Part shown: piece after piece, positions 9,419 through 18,227 of the stretch
Layout of the letters: every line of letters starts with the position of its first letter
Numbering within the stretch: position 1 is the first letter of the stretch
Assembly (NCBI GenBank): GCA_963709085.1
Contig: CAVPVB010000011.1
Span: 138,237-202,236 of the forward strand
Reading direction: 5' to 3'
Length of the DNA: 64,000 nt
DNA from: Rhodovastum sp963709085
GTDB taxonomy: Bacteria; Pseudomonadota; Alphaproteobacteria; Acetobacterales; Acetobacteraceae
Notes under the pieces: generated by a model
What the model saw: only the letters and a program-made list of their open reading frames with translations
Told to the model about the DNA's origin: nothing
The model's database searches: none
Made by a program: the position numbers and the translations under genes

Positions 9419-10339
9419 ATGACCGACGAGACGCTAACTGCTGAGGCCATCCTGGATGCGCTGGTCACCGCCGACAGGAATCTGCCACGCGCGGCGCTGC
9501 GGCAGGCCATCGATCGCTGGCCGGAAATCAGCCCACACCTGCTCGCCCTGCTGGAGGCAGCTGCCAACGGCACCGACCGCTCCGACCGCGCCGCCGCCAT
9601 TCTGTCCTTTGGCATCTACCTGATGGCTCAGGTCTGCGAGCCGCGAGCCTTCCGTCCCCTCTGTGCCCTCGGCACCGCGCGCGACTTCCTGGATCGGGCA
9701 CTTGGTGATGGCATCACCGAGGATCTGGCGTGCATCCTCGTGCGCCTCTTCGACGGCGACCAGGCTCCGCTGCGCGCGCTGGTTGAGGCCGAGTTGGCCG
9801 ACGAGTTCGCGCGGAGTGCCGCACTGGAGGCGCTGTCGTGGCTGACCGCTACCGGCCGGATCGGCCGCGGCGAGACGGCGGGCTACCTGCGCGGTCTGTT
9901 CACCGACTTGCAGCCGCAGCAACCAGGCCAGGAGAATGTCGTCTGGGCAGCCTGGCAACTGGCCATCTCCTGCCTGGGCCTGGAAGATCTTGCGCCGCTG
10001 GTTGAACAGGCGTTCGAGCGGAGGCTAATCCACCCGTCTTTTCTCGCGCTGAAGGACTTCCAGGAGGACCTGCGCAAGGCGCTGGATGCGACGGAGCCCA
10101 CGTCGGTGTTCCCGCCTGCCCTCGAAGACATCGGTCGGTTTGGCGACGTGGTGGCGCTCATGTCCGGCTGGCCATGGTTTCAGCCGCAGGCGGCGGCGCC
10201 GAAGAAGCCCCGGGAGGCGCAGTTCGTGCCGTCCACCGCGCCCGCTCGCAACAAGCTGCGCGACGTCGGACGCAACGATCCTTGCCCAAGCGGCAGCGGG
10301 AAGAAGTTCAAGAAGTGCTGCCTGGGAAAGACCGCATAA
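9419..10339 (+). CDS. DUF1186 protein with C-terminal SEC-C zinc motif
   Basis: The 306-aa product is largely alpha-helical (LTAEAILDALVTADRNLPRAA; then GIYLMAQVCEPRAFRPL), matching the DUF1186 family. It ends in RNDPCPSGSGKKFKKCCLG, a SEC-C zinc motif with CPxGSxxKxKxCC. SEC-C tails occur on SecA and on many proteins of unknown role and bind zinc and often the ribosome or a partner. Start ATG 9419 fits the DUF1186 N-terminus (MTDETLTAEAIL); longer upstream reading is not conserved in character. Function is unknown. Confidence 0.75.
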   Translation: MTDETLTAEAILDALVTADRNLPRAALRQAIDRWPEISPHLLALLEAAANGTDRSDRAAAILSFGIYLMAQVCEPRAFRPLCALGTARDFLDRALGDGITEDLACILVRLFDGDQAPLRALVEAELADEFARSAALEALSWLTATGRIGRGETAGYLRGLFTDLQPQQPGQENVVWAAWQLAISCLGLEDLAPLVEQAFERRLIHPSFLALKDFQEDLRKALDATEPTSVFPPALEDIGRFGDVVALMSGWPWFQPQAAAPKKPREAQFVPSTAPARNKLRDVGRNDPCPSGSGKKFKKCCLGKTA

Positions 10340-10399
10340 CAGCGGAAGAAGTCGGCGGGGCCCCGGCAAGTGCCACTACGGCGGTGACCGGCATCGCCC

Positions 10400-10669
10400 G
10401 GACGGCGCGTCCCGTGGACCCGCCGTGATTTCGAATCCTGGATTGCCGGCGACCTCGCCCACATCGGCGCGGCGGTGGACGAGGCGCTGTCACGCGCGGG
10501 CGTGCCGGCGGAGGCGGTGGACCATGTCTTCCTTACCGGCGGCACATCGTTCGTGCCGTCGGTGCGGCGGCTGTTCGAGGCGCGCTTCGGCGCCGGGCGG
10601 CTGACGGCTGGGGGCGAATTCGTCTCGGTCGCCGAGGGTCTGGCGCTGATCGGGGCGGACGCGGGATAG
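10400..10669 (+). pseudogene. 3-prime remnant of an Hsp70-family gene
   Basis: From about 10400 the frame reads DFESWIAGDLAHIGAAVDEAL then AVDHVFLTGGTSFVPSVRRLF and EFVSVAEGLALIG to TAG 10667-10669. This is the C-terminal part of the DnaK-like ATPase domain (adenosine motif VFLTGGTSxxPxVR). A stop lies just upstream in frame (10385) and no N-terminal two thirds exist. The body of the gene has been lost, probably by deletion next to the SEC-C gene. Confidence 0.65.
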
Positions 10670-10734
10670 CGAGTGGATGGGTCCTGGGGCACCGGGATAA
10701 GCAAGTCAGTGAGGCCAGGGCTCCGCTGGACCCG

Positions 10735-10803
10735 CAAGGGGCCGAGAGGCCCCTTGACCCCATTCGTTAAGAAAGTCATTGGTTCCAAGGGCTTTGCCCT
10801 TGG
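10735..10803 (+). terminator. Two strong stem-loops in the spacer before the sugar-kinase gene
   Basis: A 9-bp GC stem CAAGGGGCC-gaga-GGCCCCTTG lies at 10735-10756 and an 8-bp stem CCAAGGGC-ttt-GCCCTTGG at 10785-10803. Neither is followed by a clear T-run, so terminator is a guess; a repeated intergenic element is the alternative. Confidence 0.35.
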
Positions 10804-10840
10804 TGGTGGCGGGCAGGCCCTGGCAAGGAATCGTCCCACG

Positions 10841-11308
10841 ATGACCGGTGCGGCGATCGGCATTGATGTCGGCACCTCGGGCGTGCGAGCTGCCTTGGTG
10901 GATGCAGCCGGCGCCCCGCTCGCCGTCGGTTCCGCGCTGCTTGCGCCCGCGCAGCGTCGCAATCCCGCTTCCTGGTGGCGCACGGTGGAGGCGGCGCTCG
11001 CCGCGCTGCATGCGGCCGCCGATCTTTCCGCCGTGGGCGGCATCGCCGTGGACGGCACCTCCGGTACCATCCTGATGCTCGACGATGCGGGGCGGCCGGT
11101 CGGCGAGGCCAGCCTCTACAACGATCCCGCCCCCGAAACCGCGGTGCGCGCCGTCGTCGCGGCGGCCCCCGCCGGCAGCGCCGCCCGCGGGGCTGCATCG
11201 CCTCTGGCCAAGCTGCTCGCGATGGAGGACATGCCCGGCACAGCGCGGCTTGCCCATCAGGCCGACTGGATTGCCGCCCGGCTCGGCGCATCGCCGGGCA
11301 TCAGCGAC
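10841..11308 (+). pseudogene. FGGY carbohydrate kinase, 5-prime part (split by IS66)
   Basis: The frame encodes AAIGIDVGTSGVRAALVDAAG (phosphate-1 loop of FGGY kinases), GIAVDGTSGTILMLDDAGRP and NDPAPET, and stops making sense exactly at 11308 where an IS66-type end begins. Joining 11308 to 14549 restores the FGGY signature SDENNALKTGYDP in frame. The intact protein would have been about 430 aa and would phosphorylate a sugar or sugar alcohol such as a pentulose. The start at ATG 10841 precedes the ATP-binding loop. The gene is dead while the element is present. Confidence 0.8.
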
Positions 11309-11386
11309 GTAAGCGGAGCCTCGGCGACACTATGTTCTGCGGTGTGATTTTCGGGTTCCCTGTCGTCCTTGAAGGAGGACGACGGG

Positions 11387-11887
11387 ATGTTGGACGCGGT
11401 GTTGGAATCTGAGGACGCTTCACCGATTGCTCGAACGAGCACCCGCAGGCAGCGCATTGAGGTGATCACGCGCGGCGAGCGCCGCCGCAGTTGGACGGCG
11501 GAGCAGAAGCGCGAGATTGCGGCGGAGAGCTTCGAGCCGGGGATGTCGGCGATCACCGTGGCCCGCAAGCACGGGATCAGCACCGGCCAACTCTATACCT
11601 GGCGGCAGCAGCTGCTGCGCGACGCGGCGGGTGCCGCGGCCAACGGCGCGCCGAGCTTCGCGCGCGTCGATGTCGTTCCTATGCTTGCGCGCCGGGAGGC
11701 GGCCATCCCGGCACCCGCGGAACCGACTACACCGGCCTCGCCGATCGAGCCAGCAATGGCGCCGTTATCCGCTCAACCGGACGGACGGATCGAGATCACG
11801 CTGTCGCGCGGCGTGTCGGTGCGTGTGGATGCGAAGGTGGATGGGGCTGCCTTGCGGCGCGTGTTGGCCGCGCTGGAACGGCGATGA
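11387..11887 (+). CDS. tnpA: IS66 family accessory protein TnpA
   Basis: The 166-aa product has the helix-turn-helix RRRSWTAEQKREIAAESFEPG followed by GMSAITVARKHGISTGQLYTW typical of IS66 OrfA, and the C-terminal IEITLSRGVSVRVDAKVDGAA tail ending ALRRVLAALE. It is required with TnpB and TnpC for IS66 transposition. ATG 11387 is chosen because GAAGGAGG lies at 11371-11378; an upstream TTG at 11369 would overlap that site. The stop overlaps tnpB (ATGA). Confidence 0.9.
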   Translation: MLDAVLESEDASPIARTSTRRQRIEVITRGERRRSWTAEQKREIAAESFEPGMSAITVARKHGISTGQLYTWRQQLLRDAAGAAANGAPSFARVDVVPMLARREAAIPAPAEPTTPASPIEPAMAPLSAQPDGRIEITLSRGVSVRVDAKVDGAALRRVLAALERR

Positions 11888-12231
11888 TCGCCGCACCACC
11901 TGGCGTGCGGGTCTATCTCGCCTGCGGCACGACAGACATGCGGCGTGGGATGGCGGGACTGGCCATGCAGGTGCAGCAGATCCTGGCGCAGGATCCCTTC
12001 GATGGTGCGGTGTTTGCCTTTCGCGGCAAACGTGGTGGGCTGATCAAGGTTCTCTGGCATGACGGCATCGGCCTGTGTCTGCTGACGAAGAGATTGGAAC
12101 GAGGCCATTTCATCTGGCCGATGACCAGCACCGGCGCGATTTCGCTGACCCCGGCCCAGCTGGCGACGTTGCTGGAAGGTTGCGAGTGGCGAGCACAAGT
12201 AACAAGTCGCAGACCTGAACTGGCAGGCTAA
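11884..12231 (+). CDS. tnpB: IS66 family accessory protein TnpB
   Basis: The 115-aa product shows the IS66 OrfB core: GVRVYLACGTTDMRRGMAGLA, then DPFDGAVFAFRGKRGGLIKVL and KRLERGHFIWP. Its length is normal for the family. The usual WR-containing tail is altered (CEWRAQVTSRRPELAG), but the reading frame is intact. The start overlaps the tnpA stop, indicating translational coupling. Confidence 0.9.
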   Translation: MIAAPPGVRVYLACGTTDMRRGMAGLAMQVQQILAQDPFDGAVFAFRGKRGGLIKVLWHDGIGLCLLTKRLERGHFIWPMTSTGAISLTPAQLATLLEGCEWRAQVTSRRPELAG

Positions 12232-12293
12232 CAAATTATCGTAGACGAAAATAATGCTGGTAACGGCGCGGCGGCATTGTTCATGATGCCGCC

Positions 12294-13895
12294 ATGCAGA
12301 TCGACCTGACCGCCCTACCAGACGACTCCACGGTGCTGCAAAGCATGCTTCGCGATGCGGTCACGGCGACCCTGCAGCGTGACGCCCAGGTGACCGAGCT
12401 CACGGCCGAGGTCGAGAAACTGCAAGCCCTGATCCACAAGATGCTACGCCATCGCTTCGGTCGCCGCTCAGAGCAGTTGTCGCCCGACCAGCTCGCTCTC
12501 GCCATGGAGGATCTCGAGCAGGAGATCGCCGAGCACGCAGCCGCCAAGGACGCCGCGGAGCCGTCAGAGGAGAAGCGGCGGCAACGGCGCACCGCCCGCC
12601 CGTTGCGCAATCTCGGTGCGCTGCCGACGCATCTGCCACGCGACGAGGTGGTGATCGACGTCGACCGCAAGGAATGTCCCTGCTGCGGTGGGGCGCTGCA
12701 TCTGATCGGCGAATCCCGCTCGGAGATGCTGGACCGGGTCCCCGCGCAGCTGCGGGTGAAGGTTACCCGGCGCCCGCGCTATGGCTGCCGCGCCTGCGAA
12801 GTGGCGGTCGTGCAGGCGCCCGCGCCGGAGCGGCCGATCGATGGCGGCATGGCCACCGAGGCGCTGCTGGTGCAGGTGGTGGTCAGCAAATTTTGCGACT
12901 TTCTGCCGCTGTACCGGCAAGCTGAAATGCTCAAGCGCGAAGGCATTACGATCGACCGCTCGACGCTGAGCGACTGGGTGGGACGGACCTGCTGGTGGCT
13001 GCGCCCGCTCTACGACCTGGTGGTCTCGACCGTGCTGTCCGCGCCGAAGGTGTTCGCCGACGACACCACCCTGCCGGTGCTCGATCCTGGCCAGGGCAAG
13101 ACCAAGACGGGCCGGCTGTGGTGCTACGCCGTCGATGACCGGCCATGGAAAGGTCCGACACATCCGGCGGCTGCCTACATCTACGGCGAGGACCGCAAGG
13201 CCCTGCACCCCATGGCGCATCTCGCGAAGTTCCGCGGTGTGCTGCAGGTCGACGGCTACGCCGGGTTCGCCAGTCTGGTCACCAACCGCCGGGACGGCTC
13301 GATCCAGCTGGCATTTTGTTGGGCCCACACCAGGCGGCCGTTCTACGAATTCTTCGTCTCGACCAAATCGCCGATCGCTGCTGAAGCGCTCGCGCGCATC
13401 GCCAAGCTGTATGAGATCGAGGGGGAGATCCGTGGCCAGTCGGCCGAGCACCGCCGCGCCGTCCGTCAGGCGCGCAGCCGCCCGATCGTCGAGGCTCTGC
13501 ACGCCTGGTTGCAGGAGCAGCTGCCGCGCCTGTCCGGCAGCTCGCCGTTGGCCAAGGCCATGCGGTACGCCTTGCGCCACTGGTCCGGCCTGGTGCTGTT
13601 TCTCGATGATGGCCGCATCGAGATGGACACCAACACGGTGGAACGCGCCATGCGTCCTGTCGCATTGGCAAGGAAGAACGCCCTTTTTGCCGGATCCGAC
13701 GGTGGCGCCGAGCACTGGGCGATCGCAATGACGCTGATCCACACGGCAAAGTTGAACGGTATCGAGCCACTTGCCTGGCTGACAGACGTGCTGGAGCGCC
13801 TCGTCTCCGGCCGTACCAAGCAGCACGAACTCGACCAACTGCTGCCTTGGAACTGGCGACCACCCGGTGCGGTCCCCGTGGCGGAAGCGGCGTAG
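12294..13895 (+). CDS. tnpC: IS66 family transposase TnpC
   Basis: The 533-aa product contains, in order, an N-terminal coiled coil with the MLRHRFGRRSEQL motif, a zinc-finger-like CPCCGGAL with CRACE, the DDE transposase core (FADDTTLPVLDPG, LQVDGYAGF, CWAHTRRPFYE) and the C-terminal segment NTVERAMRPVALARKNALFAG then GSDGGAEHWA. It appears intact. The start ATG 12294 follows tnpB by 62 bp. Confidence 0.9.
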   Translation: MQIDLTALPDDSTVLQSMLRDAVTATLQRDAQVTELTAEVEKLQALIHKMLRHRFGRRSEQLSPDQLALAMEDLEQEIAEHAAAKDAAEPSEEKRRQRRTARPLRNLGALPTHLPRDEVVIDVDRKECPCCGGALHLIGESRSEMLDRVPAQLRVKVTRRPRYGCRACEVAVVQAPAPERPIDGGMATEALLVQVVVSKFCDFLPLYRQAEMLKREGITIDRSTLSDWVGRTCWWLRPLYDLVVSTVLSAPKVFADDTTLPVLDPGQGKTKTGRLWCYAVDDRPWKGPTHPAAAYIYGEDRKALHPMAHLAKFRGVLQVDGYAGFASLVTNRRDGSIQLAFCWAHTRRPFYEFFVSTKSPIAAEALARIAKLYEIEGEIRGQSAEHRRAVRQARSRPIVEALHAWLQEQLPRLSGSSPLAKAMRYALRHWSGLVLFLDDGRIEMDTNTVERAMRPVALARKNALFAGSDGGAEHWAIAMTLIHTAKLNGIEPLAWLTDVLERLVSGRTKQHELDQLLPWNWRPPGAVPVAEAA

Positions 13896-14049
13896 CGCAT
13901 ACTTCACCGCGTCATGCGGCGCGGCGTCATGGGACCGGTCATCCTGACCGCGGTTCGCCCCTGCAGCAAACGGACGGCTGAGGACGCTTCTACGATTAGT
14001 CGTAGGAGCGCTCCTGGCGCCGGAACCGTCGGCCGCCGGTGGCGGTAAA

Positions 14050-14462
14050 TCACGTGGGAGCACGATCTCGGTGTCCGGTTGGGCGGCCAGCGGCGGCGCC
14101 ACCGGCGCCACCGGGATGCCTGACATCGGCGGCGCGGGAATGGCGCTCTCCTGGCGCTGGGCAGCCGTCGTCACATCGATGCCCACAGAGTTCGGCGGGG
14201 TGTCGGCCGCAGCACCGCGCCCTCCGCGCAGCAGCAGTTGCTGCCGCCAGGCATAGAACTGTCCGCGGCTGATGCCGTGCCTGGCCGCCACCATCGCCGC
14301 CGACGCGCCCGGCTCCAAGCTCTCGGCCACGATCTGGCGTTTCTGCTCAGCCGTCCAGCAGCGCCGACGCTTGCCAGAGGCAGTCCCCTCGGCGGCCTCA
14401 CTGTGAGCGCTCGTATGATCAGTCAAAAGAGCGCTCTCTGTCGGCAAAGACCGCTTCGCCAT
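14050..14462 (-). pseudogene. 5-prime part of a second IS66 tnpA (opposite strand)
   Basis: On the minus strand from ATG 14462, behind GGAGG, the product reads AKRSLPTES...RRRCWTAEQKRQIVAESLEPG and ARHGISRGQFYAWRQQL, a diverged relative of the tnpA at 11387. Similarity ends around 14050 at DTEIVLPRD, just before the family tail, and the frame then runs on through unrelated antisense sequence. It lies directly inside the right end of the composite element and shows that this end is a second IS66 left end. Confidence 0.7.
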
Positions 14463-14540
14463 GTCGTCGTCCTCCGCCATGGACGACATCTGGCACCAAA
14501 CCACCCCCGCGGCACAGGGTGTCGCCGCCACCCCGCTTAC

Positions 14541-15376
14541 TCAGCGACGAGAACAACGCGCTGAAGACCGGCTACGATCCGGTGCTGCGAAGCTGGCCCG
14601 GCTGGCTGCGCGATCTCGGCATCCGCTTCGCCCTGCTGCCCGAGGTGGTGGAGCCCGGCACGCCGGTGGGGACCATCGATCCGGCGCTCGCCGCCCGTTT
14701 CGGCCTGCCCGCTGACGCGGTCGTCGCCGCCGGCACGACGGACGGCTGCGCGGCCTTCCTGGCGACGGGCGCCGATGCGGGGGGCGAGGCGGTGACGTCA
14801 CTCGGCTCCACGCTGACACTCAAGCAGCTTTGCGACGGGCCGATCTTCTCGCCGGAGCATGGCGTCTACAGCCATCGGCTGGGTGGGCGCTGGCTGGCCG
14901 GCGGCGCATCAAACAGCGGCGGGGCGGCGCTGGCACGGCATTTCAGCCCCGACGCGCTTGCGGCACTCAGCGCGCGCATCAATCCTCTGATGGAGAGTGG
15001 GCTCGAATACTACCCGCTGCCCGGCCCTGGCGAGCGCTTCCCCTTTGCTGATCCGTATTTGCCGCCGCGGGAGACGCCGCGCCCGGCCGACGACGCCCGC
15101 TTCCTGCAAGGGCTGCTGGAAGGCATCGCCCGTATCGAGGCGCTGGGCTACCAGCGGCTGGCCGGGCTTGGCGGGCCAGCACTCGTCTCAATCCGGACGG
15201 TGGGCGGCGGGGCGCGCAACGCCGCCTGGACCGCGATTCGTCGCCGCGCGCTCGGGATCGAGCTGCTTCCGGCCAAGTCCGAGGAGGCAGCGGTGGGCGC
15301 GGCCAAGCTGGCGCTCGCGGCGACGCGCCAGGCGGGTGTCGGCGGCGGCGGGAAGGCGGTAAGCGTCTGCCGATGA
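14541..15376 (+). pseudogene. FGGY carbohydrate kinase, 3-prime part
   Basis: After the target duplication the frame resumes with ENNALKTGYDPVLRSWPGWL and continues through VGTIDPALAARFGLP, VVAAGTTDGCAAF, SLGSTLTLKQL, GGRWLAGGASNSGGAAL and SIRTVGGGARNAAWTAIRRR then GIELLPAKSEEAAVGAAKLAL. These are the C-terminal domain and ATP-binding motifs of FGGY kinases. The last ~6 codons (from 15359, GTAAGCGTC) already belong to an IS66-type end, so the original C-terminus has also been clipped by a second element. Confidence 0.8.
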
Positions 15377-15412
15377 CCGCGGTTTGAGGTGCCGCCCTGG
15401 CGCGGGCGCTGG

Positions 15413-15521
15413 GCTACTTTGTCCAGCGCCAGGGGAGCAGGTCGTCGATCTTGTGGATGGGGTGATCAGCGATGCGTGCGAGGATGTCGGTCAGGTAGGC
15501 CTGCGGATCGATGTCGTTCAT
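15413..15521 (-). pseudogene. 3-prime end of an IS66 tnpC, left copy
   Basis: Reading leftwards this is the same short tail as at 17208-17315 (NDIDPQAYLTDILARIADHP, then a DDLLPW ending). It is the terminal ~35 codons of an IS66 transposase. No upstream part of that gene exists here. Confidence 0.75.
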
Positions 15522-15529
15522 CCTGCATG

Positions 15530-17200
15530 TTTATGCCGCCCGCCGGACTATGCCGAATAGGCTCATTTTTGATAGAAATCGCCGTGACCTGGGTATGATT
15601 GGCTCGGCATAGTTTGTCCTGTGTCTCCGCGTTCAACAGCGGAGAGCAGGACGATGGAATCCGAAGAGTATCTGCGCAGGAGCAGGCTGTTCCGGCTTCT
15701 CAGAAGCGGGCCGCACGGTAAGCTTGTCGAGCGCTACGCGGCACGTCTCTTGGAATACGGCCTCGTTCGCCATGGCACTTGGCGATGTCTAAATGTGGTC
15801 GGCGGGTTGCTGAGTTGGATTGCAGGCCGTCGCTGCGTGCTGGCCGATCTTGATGAGCACATGGTCGACCAGTACCTCCGGCATCGGGCTCGCAAGCAGT
15901 CTATCCAGCCAGGCGATCGACCCGCGCTGAAGCGATGGCTGTCGGGTCCTGCGGGAGGAAGGCACGATCGCGCCCGCGGTGCCGCCGTCGCTTACCTCAC
16001 ACGATCGGATCTTCAACGAGTTCGATACGTACCTGCGATCAGAGCGTGGTTTGGCTCCGAAGTCCATCGTCCGCCATCTCCCGGTCATCCGCAGGTTCCT
16101 GCACGAGGTGTGCCCCGCCGGTGACGACGACTTGGGCAAGATCAGTCAGGAGGAGGTGATCCGCTACATCGAGCGCCATGCCCAGGATTGGAGTCCGATA
16201 ACAGGGAAGGCGATGTGCTGGTCGCTGCGAGCCTTCCTCCGTTACCTCCATCATCGGGGGCTGAACCCGCGCGCGTTGGCCGACTCCGTGCCGTCGATGC
16301 GACGATGGAAGCTCGCGAGCCTGCCGACTTTTCTGCCCGCCGCCCAGGTGCAGAAGGCACTCGATGGTTGCGACCGGGCAACCGCTATGGGACGGCGGGA
16401 CTATGCCATTCTGATGATGCTGGCCAAACTCGGCCTGCGGGCAGACGAGGTCGCGACGCTCACCCTCGATGATATCGACTGGCGTGCCAGCGAGATGCTC
16501 GTTCGTGCCAAGGGTCGACAGCGCGCACGGATGCCGATCCCGCCGGACGTTGGTGCGGCCATCGTTGCATATCTGCGCAATGGCCGCCCAAAGTCGTCCT
16601 GCCGGCGGCTGTTCATCCGCACACTCGCGCCGCATGTCGGCTTTGCCTCCGGCTGCGCGATCACGATGGTCGCCAAGACCGCTCTCGATCGCGTCGGCAT
16701 CGAGGGCTGCGCACACCGCGGCGCCCATATCTTCGCCTTGTTCCCGAACATGCATGGTGGGCGGCTCAGCGCCGACGGCATCCAGTCGCTACTGGCGAAG
16801 CACGTGCAGATTGCCGGCGAGAGTTGCCCGTCGCTGAAGTCGAAGAAAGTGTCGCCGCATGTGCTCAGGCACAGCGCCGCGATGGAGCTGCTGCAGGCAG
16901 GCGTCGACTGCTCCGTGATCGCGCTGTGGCTCGGTCATGAATCGGTCGAGACGACGCAGACCTACCTCCACGCGCATCTCGCACTGAAGGAGGCAGCATT
17001 GGCTAAGCTCAAGCCATACCAAGGCGGCAAGCGAGCCCGCTTCCGCCCTGACGACCCCCTTCTTGCTTTCCTGGAGGCACTCTGATCGGCCAAACTATGC
17101 CGAATGGAACGGCGCCAACGGCCACGCAATAGCCGGCAGCACCTCGGCAACCATGCGTCATTCCGGAACCATTCGGCATAGTCCGGCGGGCGGCATAAAC
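15530..17200 (+). mobile_element. Internally deleted RIT (recombinase-in-trio) element
   Basis: RIT elements normally carry three adjacent tyrosine recombinase genes between inverted ends. Here both ends hold paired ACTATGCCGAAT-type motifs facing each other (15547-15558 with GGCTCGGCATAGTT at about 15600; CAAACTATGCCGAAT at about 17092 with ATTCGGCATAGT at 17171). Only one recombinase reading frame remains, and it is a fusion of the first and the last gene of the trio. Confidence 0.6.
15654..17085 (+). pseudogene. RitA-RitC fused tyrosine recombinase with a frameshift
   Basis: From ATG 15654 (GGAGAGCAGG upstream) the product reads MESEEYLRRSRLFRLLRSGP to LKRWLS, then a one-base shift near 15945 moves it to the frame of VLREEGTIAPAVPPSLTSHD, which is open to 17085. 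It contains the core-binding domain and GLRADEVATLTLDDIDW with Arg-I. Near 16712-16735 the expected HRGAHLFRHS box of a first recombinase changes abruptly to FALFPNMHGGRLSADGIQSLL, which is how a different RIT recombinase continues. The last part has HVLRHSAAMELLQAGVD, WLGHESVETTQTYLHA and the catalytic Tyr. I infer that deletion of about two genes fused ritA to ritC. All catalytic residues are present but the frameshift should inactivate it. Confidence 0.65.
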
Positions 17201-17207
17201 ATGCAGG

Positions 17208-17315
17208 ATGAACGACATCGATCCGCAGGCCTACCTGACCGACATCCTCGCACGCATCGCTGATCACCCCATCCACAAGATCGACGACCTGCTCCCCTGG
17301 CGCTGGACAAAGTAG
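17208..17315 (+). pseudogene. 3-prime end of an IS66 tnpC, right copy
   Basis: Thirty-five codons, NDIDPQAYLTDILARIADHP then HKIDDLLPWRWTK and TAG, are the conserved C-terminus of IS66 transposases. The rest of the gene is absent; the fragment is joined directly to the RIT target palindrome. It is the mirror image of the copy at 15413-15521. Confidence 0.8.
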
Positions 17316-17466
17316 CCCAGCGCCCGCGCCAGAGCGGCACCTCAAACCGCGGTCATCGGCAGACGCTTACGGATGGCACGCTTCGGCCTCTTTCGAACGC
17401 CGAGATCCGAGCCACGCCAACGACCACATCCTGGGCCTCCAGAGTGGCTTCAGAATGTGTCATGAT

Positions 17467-17530
17467 GGGGTAGGTTCGGGATGCGTGTTTATGCCGACGT
17501 CGGCATAAACACGCATCCCGAACCTACCCC
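17467..17530. repeat. 64-bp perfect palindrome
   Basis: The two 32-bp halves are exact reverse complements with the centre GCCGAC|GTCGGC between 17498 and 17499. Each half contains GCGTGTTTATGCCG, one base different from the GCATGTTTATGCCG that flanks both RIT ends at 15530 and 17200. It abuts the truncated end of the IS5-type transposase gene. Confidence 0.95.
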
Positions 17531-18189
17531 TAGATCCAGGGCGGACAGGCGACCGGCGCCTCGTTGCGCTTGGGCGGGATCGCCGGGCGGGCTCCGAGGT
17601 TCCAGATGAGCTCGCGGAAGGCGTGCGACGAATAGCCGCGGTCGCCCAGGATCCGGAGAGGGATGGCGACGAGCAGGGCCAGCAGTGTCGGCGCCAGTGG
17701 CAATTCGTGCGCCTGCCCGGGAGCGAGGGCGAAGCCGATGGCGCGGCCGGAAGCATCCACGATCGCGCAAGCCTTGGTGCCAAAGCCACCCCGCGAGCGG
17801 CCAAGTCCCTCATCCTCGTCGCGTTGGGCCACCGTCCTCCCGTTCCTGGCGGCACCGGCGGCCTTATGGTGCGCCCGGATGCTGGTGCCGTCGAGAAAGG
17901 CCATTCCCAGTTCAACGCCGCCGCGCGCCTGCGCCAGTTCCAGCAGCCGTTTCCAGACACCGTGGCGGCTCCAGCGGCGAAAGGTCTGCTCTGCCATCCA
18001 TCATGGTCCCAGTTCGGCCGGGATGTCCCGCCACGGCGCTCCCTATTTATGTCGCCAGATAATCGCCGCAATCGTCCGGCGCAGGTTGTGGTGCTCGGTC
18101 TTGTGCAGCGGGCGGCACTCCGCGATGAGCGGCTCCAGCCTGGCCCACTGCTCGTCCGGCAGGGCACTGTTCTCAGCTCGGTCAGTCAT
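17531..18189 (-). pseudogene. IS5-family transposase, two nonsense codons, 3-prime truncated
   Basis: From ATG 18189 the minus strand reads MTDRAENSALPDEQWARLEP, LRRTIAAIIWRHK, then TAG, then GAPWRDIPAELGP, TGA, and on in the same frame with MAEQTFRRWSRHGVWKRLLE, FLDGTSIRAHHKAAG, KACAIVDASGRAIGFALAPG and GDRGYSSHAFRELI. This is an IS5-group DDE transposase. The product stops after AIPPKRNEAPVACPPWI, where the YxxRNxxER segment should follow, because the 64-bp palindrome begins there. It is inactive. Confidence 0.8.
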
Positions 18190-18227
18190 CTCCCTGATAT
18201 GGGATATAATTCATGGACTGACGGACC

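Larger units (their letters stand above)
11309..14540. mobile_element. Chimeric IS66-family element with 8-bp target duplication
   Basis: The element runs from GTAAGCGG at 11309 to CCGCTTAC at 14540 and is flanked by the direct repeat TCAGCGAC (11301-11308 and 14541-14548). The 22-bp terminal repeats match at 18 positions. The left part carries a full tnpA-tnpB-tnpC set on the plus strand. The right ~490 bp is instead the left end plus tnpA start of a second, different IS66 element in opposite orientation. IS66 elements make 8-bp duplications, so the unit probably moved as a whole using two left-type ends. Confidence 0.85.
15359..17370. repeat. 200-bp inverted repeat of IS66 3-prime ends around a RIT element
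   Basis: 15359-15558 and 17171-17370 are inverted copies; I find one mismatch in 200 bp. The outer ~160 bp of each arm is the 3-prime end of an IS66 tnpC with its GTAAGCG...CGCTTAC tip. The inner ~40 bp, CATGTTTATGCCG and ACTATGCCGAA, belongs to the RIT target and ends. The flanking octamers GGAAGGCG and GGATGGCA match at only six of eight positions, so no target duplication is claimed. Confidence 0.85.

Noticed and set aside
12564..14531. A 655-aa minus-strand protein
   Set aside because: Only the first ~130 codons (tnpA start) are protein-like; the rest is antisense to tnpC.
15351..17378. Target duplication GGAAGGCG / GGATGGCA around the IS66-end arms
   Set aside because: Only six of eight bases match, too weak to claim.
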